Origin: Reticulascus tulasneorum
Taxonomy: Eukaryota > Ascomycota > Sordariomycetes > Glomerellales > Reticulascaceae
NCBI GenBank assembly: GCA_001557505.1
Contig: LSAX01000002.1
Coordinates: forward strand, 2,852,001 to 2,916,000
DNA: 64,000 nucleotides
Direction of reading: 5' to 3'
The notes beneath the pieces are model-generated. The model saw only the letters and a program-made list of their open reading frames with translations, searched no databases and was not told where the DNA came from. Of this stretch, positions 59,619-64,000 are shown piece after piece (within the stretch, counting starts at the first letter, position 1; every line of letters starts with the position of its first letter). A program made the translations under genes and the position numbers.

Positions 59619-60413
59619 GTCAAGAGTGCGTTTGACTCGCGTATCTTGACACGGATCACGAATCGTATCGAGAATCTGGGGATCACCCCTAGTCCAGCAG
59701 ACTAAGAGTGCATCCCGGTGGGCAGCACATTGTGAGATCTGGACTGCTGTTGCAGTTTCTTAATGTACGAGAGGAGGACGGCGAGGTAGATGGGAAGGTT
59801 ATGATTGGCAAAGCAACTCGATAGGTTCCCGCTTTATTTGATGGCTATTTGAATTATTAGGATGGGCTGTTGTATTTGAAAGCACTACTCTCCCATCAAA
59901 CTGTCTATACTTGAAATAACAAGTTACATCACAAATTGATCACATTCGCAAGCCATTTTGTACTAGTCCATCAAAGTCTTTTGAGTCATAAGAGTGAGGT
60001 CTGTAATCATAACAAAACTCCGCTCCTGTATGCAGGCTGCCCGTGCCCATCGTCGGCGCCCCCCTCGACTTCTCCGAACTACACGACCTGCCTTCCCCCT
60101 GGTACCCAGAGTCCGCCATCCACCCCCTGACAACGGGACCTTTGAAAATGCTGGAGAATACGAAATCCAAGTTTACCAAGACAAAACTTTCCCTCTCCCG
60201 CCATTCCGTCACAGTTCTATGTTTTTCTCCTGTATACTGACAAAGGGAAGATAACGTCAGAAAGTAAGGGGGTATGAGTTGCCGCACTGCCGAGTAGTTC
60301 TTCTACACCACCTCGCATAAGTATACTTTCGAAAGGTCGGACGTTAGATGAACACGAGAGACGCGAAAAACGAAAAGCGCCCGTTCTCCACCGTAAGAAA
60401 TCTCGCAGTGTAT
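59619..60413. other. Convergent 3' region of membrane-protein gene and kinesin
   Basis: 795 bp between converging genes. Only short overlapping frames are seen; it presumably contains both 3' UTRs. Confidence 0.6.
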
Positions 60414-63309
60414 CTACGACTTCTGGAAAAACCAGCTTCCTCGCTTGCCACCATCGTTCTGCTGAAGGCTAGAAATCACTGGGATGGAGGGAGCTTCGCC
60501 ACCACCACCTCGGAGAGGCTTTGCGATGCGGCTGCCGGCGTTGGAGAAGCTGAAGCCTCCGAGAGTGGGTGAGTTTAGGCCGCGAGTGCTGCCAGCCTTT
60601 GCGGCTTCCAGCCTCTCTTTGACGGCGGCGAGCTGCACCTCAAATCTAAAAGACACCAGTAATTAATATCATGTCCGAAGTGAGCAGCAGGGGTGGTGGC
60701 ATACTTGTGGTTCGCAGATGCCATCTTCTCCTGGCTATCCTGCAGCAAGCTCTCCAAACTCTGGATACGCTCGTTGCGAGCAATGAGCTTTCTCTCCGCG
60801 ATCGCCACCTCCTTCTTGAGGGCAGAGTTCTGCTCGACCAATTGCCGCTGTACTTGGGTCAATTGCTCCAGGTTCCTCTCCAAGAATGCCATCTTCTTCT
60901 GCTGGGCACGATTGTTGGAGGATCGGAGCACGTTGTTATACTGCTCCCTCGTCTCGTCGAGTGAAATCTCAAGCTCAACCACGCGCTCGCATCGGTTTTG
61001 AAGATCGCGCATGAGACTCTTCTTCATAATGTCGAACTCAGCAATTTGCTGTTGGATGGTCTTGCCATTTGCCATGGGGGTGGCAGTTCCGGCCTTGACT
61101 CTCCTTTGAAGGTCCTCAATAAGGGTCTTCATCCGTGTGTTCTCGGCCGACTTTTGCGCAATATCAGCCTTCAGCTCGTCAGCAAGCTGCATCTGCGTAG
61201 TTTGCTTGTTAGAGTAAGCATTCTCGAGGCGAGCCTTGACCTCCTCAACATCTCCGTCGCTGAGGTTTCGGGTCAACAGATCTTCGTACTCTTGCTGCAA
61301 AGCTTCTAGACGCTCCTCCAGCTCCTGTCTGCGGCGACTCTCCATGTCGCTCGATGAGCCGCTGTACATGGAGAGTTCAGCCTGGCGTACGATACCTTGG
61401 ATCTCAATGAATCTAGTGCGAAGTTCCTTAAGATCGTCAGGTGCAATGGGGTCGCCGGTAGTGCTATGTTCATGTAACGCTTCAAGCTTCTGAATAGCAT
61501 CTGCGATTGCTCTTTCGTTGTCGCTGAAGACATCGCCGCCAAGGTCAAAGCCTGCCATCATCTTCGCCATCTTCTCCGCCTTCCGCTTCTCCTTCTCGTC
61601 CAGGATGGCACTGGTCTCTTTGGCGCTCATCTTGACATCTAGCAATTGCTGCTTCACTTCGTCAAGCTCGACAGTAAGCTCTGCATTCTGCTCCTTCAGG
61701 GCATCCATGGTGATCTGCGCTTCTTTACCCTCGAAGCTCAGCCGCTCTAGTTGCATCTTGAACTCGTTGACTTCACTGGTAAGCTTTTCGTTTTCTCTGC
61801 CCATCCTGCTGTCATGATCTTTGAGGAAAGTCAACTCCTCCTTGGTCTCCCGAAGGATGTTGTTCGTCGCTGTGTATTGAGTTTCTTTCTCGGCAATCTG
61901 GTCTTGCAGCTCATTCTCTCGGCGTAAGAACTCGTCTCGCTCGTCCTTATCTAAGGGGATGCTAGGCGTGCCAGCCCTTTCCGAGATGGCTGGCGTCTCA
62001 GCCCTACTGTCGGGCAGCAATCTGGATGGGGTCGATGGGCGAGGTCCTCTTGCTTCGGCCTTTGTTCCTGCTACGCCATCGGCGGATAACGGTGGCACCC
62101 ATCGCTCTCTGGGCACGGGTTCTCCAGCACGCCATAGCTGGACCTCCCCTTCCAGATTCGTGATGTATGTTTCGAAATTCGTAAGCTGCCCCTTCGCCTT
62201 GCTGAGTAGGGCTTTGAGTTCTGCGGGACTGAGCTCTGCGTTGACCTTGGCCTTGTTCTTGATGGCCTTGGCTCTCATACCAAATCTCAGCGTCCCCAGG
62301 GTCTCGGCATCGTTGTAGCTGCTGGGAGAACAGTTGATAATCAAGGTCGTACGACTGTTACCACCCAGAGATTCTTGCAATATACGTGTCAACTTCGAGT
62401 CTCGGTAAGGAACGTGGGAGGATTTGCCGTCTGTCAAGCTGTTGATGACCATGCCCAGTGCGCTCAAACTCTTATTGATCTTCTTGGCTTCTTCCAGTGT
62501 TTGACCACTGGCACCGGTCTTGCCAATCTTTTCACTACCCGCGAGATCGACCAAGAATAGCTGGCCGCTCTTTGCCGACCCGGTCTCAACGTTTTTCTGA
62601 GTGATGGTGATAACGAAGATGGAATGAGACCGAGAGGATTCCTGATTCATGTTCGTCGCCGCGACGGCTCTGGCATTTCCACCTCTCCTCATCACCTCGA
62701 ACACTTCCTGGACACTGGAGACGTAGACTTCTAGCAGGCCCTTGACGTAGACACCTCTGTTCTTCTCTTCATGTACGGGCAGGTTGTCGTTTTGCGGCAC
62801 CAGCAAATCCCGAATCCTCTCCATGTAAATCTCCATGTAGCTAACACGTACGGTGTACTCGATGGTGCCGGGACTGGACATGATGCTGGCAAAAATCTGC
62901 TCCACGATTCTCGGGATCACACCTCTGCCTTCGTCGTCGTCTATATTGGTCCCCATCATGGTATATGACTTTCCCGCACCCGTCTGGCCGTAGGCAAAGA
63001 CGGTGCCGTTGTAGCCATTGAGGATATCATCGACGGTGTTTCGTATGGAGAAGTCGAAAATATCGGACTGCTTGCATGACATATCAAACACCCGATCGAA
63101 AGTGAAGGACCCTTGCGACTCCCTCGACTAGAGCACACGTTAGCCGATGTCTGCATGCGCCAGCTGCGCGGACATGAACTTACGTCGATCGTGCAGGTGT
63201 CGTCCCCATCGAAGGTAACGATGGGCTGGCCGCCCGACTCCAACTCGATCCTGTTTTGGGGTCGGAATCGGGCCACGACCTTGATGCTGTTCGCGTTAGG
63301 AGAAGACAT
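60414..63309 (-). CDS. Conventional kinesin heavy chain (kinesin-1)
   Basis: The product is 926 aa from exons 63309-63184, 63127-60705 and 60645-60414. The motor domain starts at SIKVVARFRPQN. The P-loop is GQTGAGKS (residues 89-96), switch I is MNQESSRSHS and switch II is DLAGSE, with HVPYRDSKLTRILQ after it. The neck region follows NAELSPAEL. Long coiled coils fill the stalk. The tail has the conserved KFEVQLAAVKERLEAAKAG coil and the autoinhibitory IAK motif (SRIAKPLRGGG), which is broken from the stalk by the last intron. The length matches fungal conventional kinesins such as Neurospora NKIN (928 aa), which work without light chains and carry vesicles and dynein toward microtubule plus ends at hyphal tips. 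Confidence 0.97.
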
Positions 63310-64000
63310 GATGGCGATGCGCTTCTAGGGGCGTGGTGCCCGATGTCATGGATTCCGGTCTGGATGTGTTTCTGCGAGTAAGGGGTCCGACAGTTTGTGA
63401 TGCACGAGGCAGCCGCGGCACGGCAAGCGAAGGTGAAGAGGCGGAAACCGAGCTGCAGCGACCTGTAGGTGGCCGACGCAAACAAGAGAGTTCGGCAAAG
63501 ACAAAATGCTTTGTCGCAAGCCTGTGCAAGGCGATAAGGAAGGAGATAGCACCAGCCTGACAGAACGAGAGATCGAGCAGGTTGATCAGGGTTAGATTGG
63601 GGGATACAAATGACGCGCTAGCATTCGCGTAGAATTAGGTTGGCTATTTTGCGTGCTGGTTTCATCCGCAAGCAACAGATGGGTCCTGTCAGCCACAAAC
63701 ATCATCCCCGCCCCAGCTCCCTGTAGCAACCCTCTAAAATTCCTCATAACCTCACTAAAAGCTTAGGGGGCGTATCCTGCCCCCTTTATCGCCCCGTCGC
63801 ACCCGTGACGCCAGAAAACGTATCTATGGATCTGACAGTTGTATCGGCTCAAGGAGAATGCATGTGTTCGAGCACCAAGACGGCGGCCCTGGCGGGTTTT
63901 GAAAGTCTAAAGTTGGTATTACGCTACTAACCTAGTTACCCTGTCCATGAATTTCAAAACCCTCCTTTGCGGAACCAGATGAATACAATTTGAAGGTCTG
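63310..64000. other. Kinesin 5' flank
   Basis: 691 bp upstream of the kinesin start with no recognisable gene. It holds the kinesin promoter and leader by position. Confidence 0.6.

Overview
The window looks like chromosomal DNA of a filamentous ascomycete (Pezizomycotina, probably Sordariomycetes-like; the class is inference). Genes are broken by short introns of about 45-75 bp with GT..AG (and two GC..AG) borders and CTAAC/CTGAC-type branch sites. The proteins are fungal versions of eukaryotic housekeeping proteins: a fungal conventional kinesin of 926 aa, a Mob3/phocein with a long acidic tail, a Zn(II)2Cys6 regulator and SAGA Spt3. I see no bacterial, plasmid, viral, CRISPR, rRNA or tRNA feature. 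All exon joins were built by eye from splice motifs, reading phase and family resemblance. Every join listed keeps the frame.

Layout, left to right. 1.2-7 kb, minus strand: a Cue1-like ER ubiquitin adaptor, NOT2 (CCR4-NOT) and ZNG1 (zinc-chaperone GTPase). 7.3-9 kb, plus: mob3 (STRIPAK), divergent from ZNG1. 10.7-13.3 kb, minus: a Zn2Cys6 transcription factor. 13.3-23.4 kb: about 10 kb with no convincing gene, rich in microsatellites and homopolymers, lying between the factor and a MOSC/mARC-like membrane protein (plus, 23.4-24.9 kb). 25.6-34 kb: SMC2 (minus) and INCENP (plus), head to head, sharing a 449-bp promoter. 36.7-39.7 kb, plus: a large disordered J-domain protein. 43.0-46.2 kb, plus: nma111, an HtrA-type protease. 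47.1-47.6 kb, plus: APS2. 48.2-57 kb, minus: a two-knuckle zinc protein, IST1, SPT3 and PPM1. 58.5-59.6 kb, plus: a multi-pass membrane protein. 60.4-63.3 kb, minus: kinesin-1.

The genes do not form a biosynthetic cluster. They are mostly conserved cell-biology genes: chromosome segregation (SMC2, INCENP), endomembrane traffic (APS2, IST1, kinesin, CUE1), and transcription or mRNA control (NOT2, SPT3, the Zn2Cys6 factor). PPM1 acts on PP2A and Mob3 belongs to the PP2A-containing STRIPAK complex, so two PP2A-linked genes are present but about 48 kb apart.

The oddest structure is SPT3. Its conserved 18-codon first exon is separated from the rest by a 1.4-kb intron. That intron carries its own 354-codon open frame on the same strand, which reads in frame into SPT3 exon 2. 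This suggests an alternative-promoter long isoform or a nested gene. Other notable points are two GC-AG introns (one inside a zinc knuckle), a 12-nt microexon in ZNG1, an in-frame presequence-like extension before nma111, and the SMC2/INCENP divergent pair.
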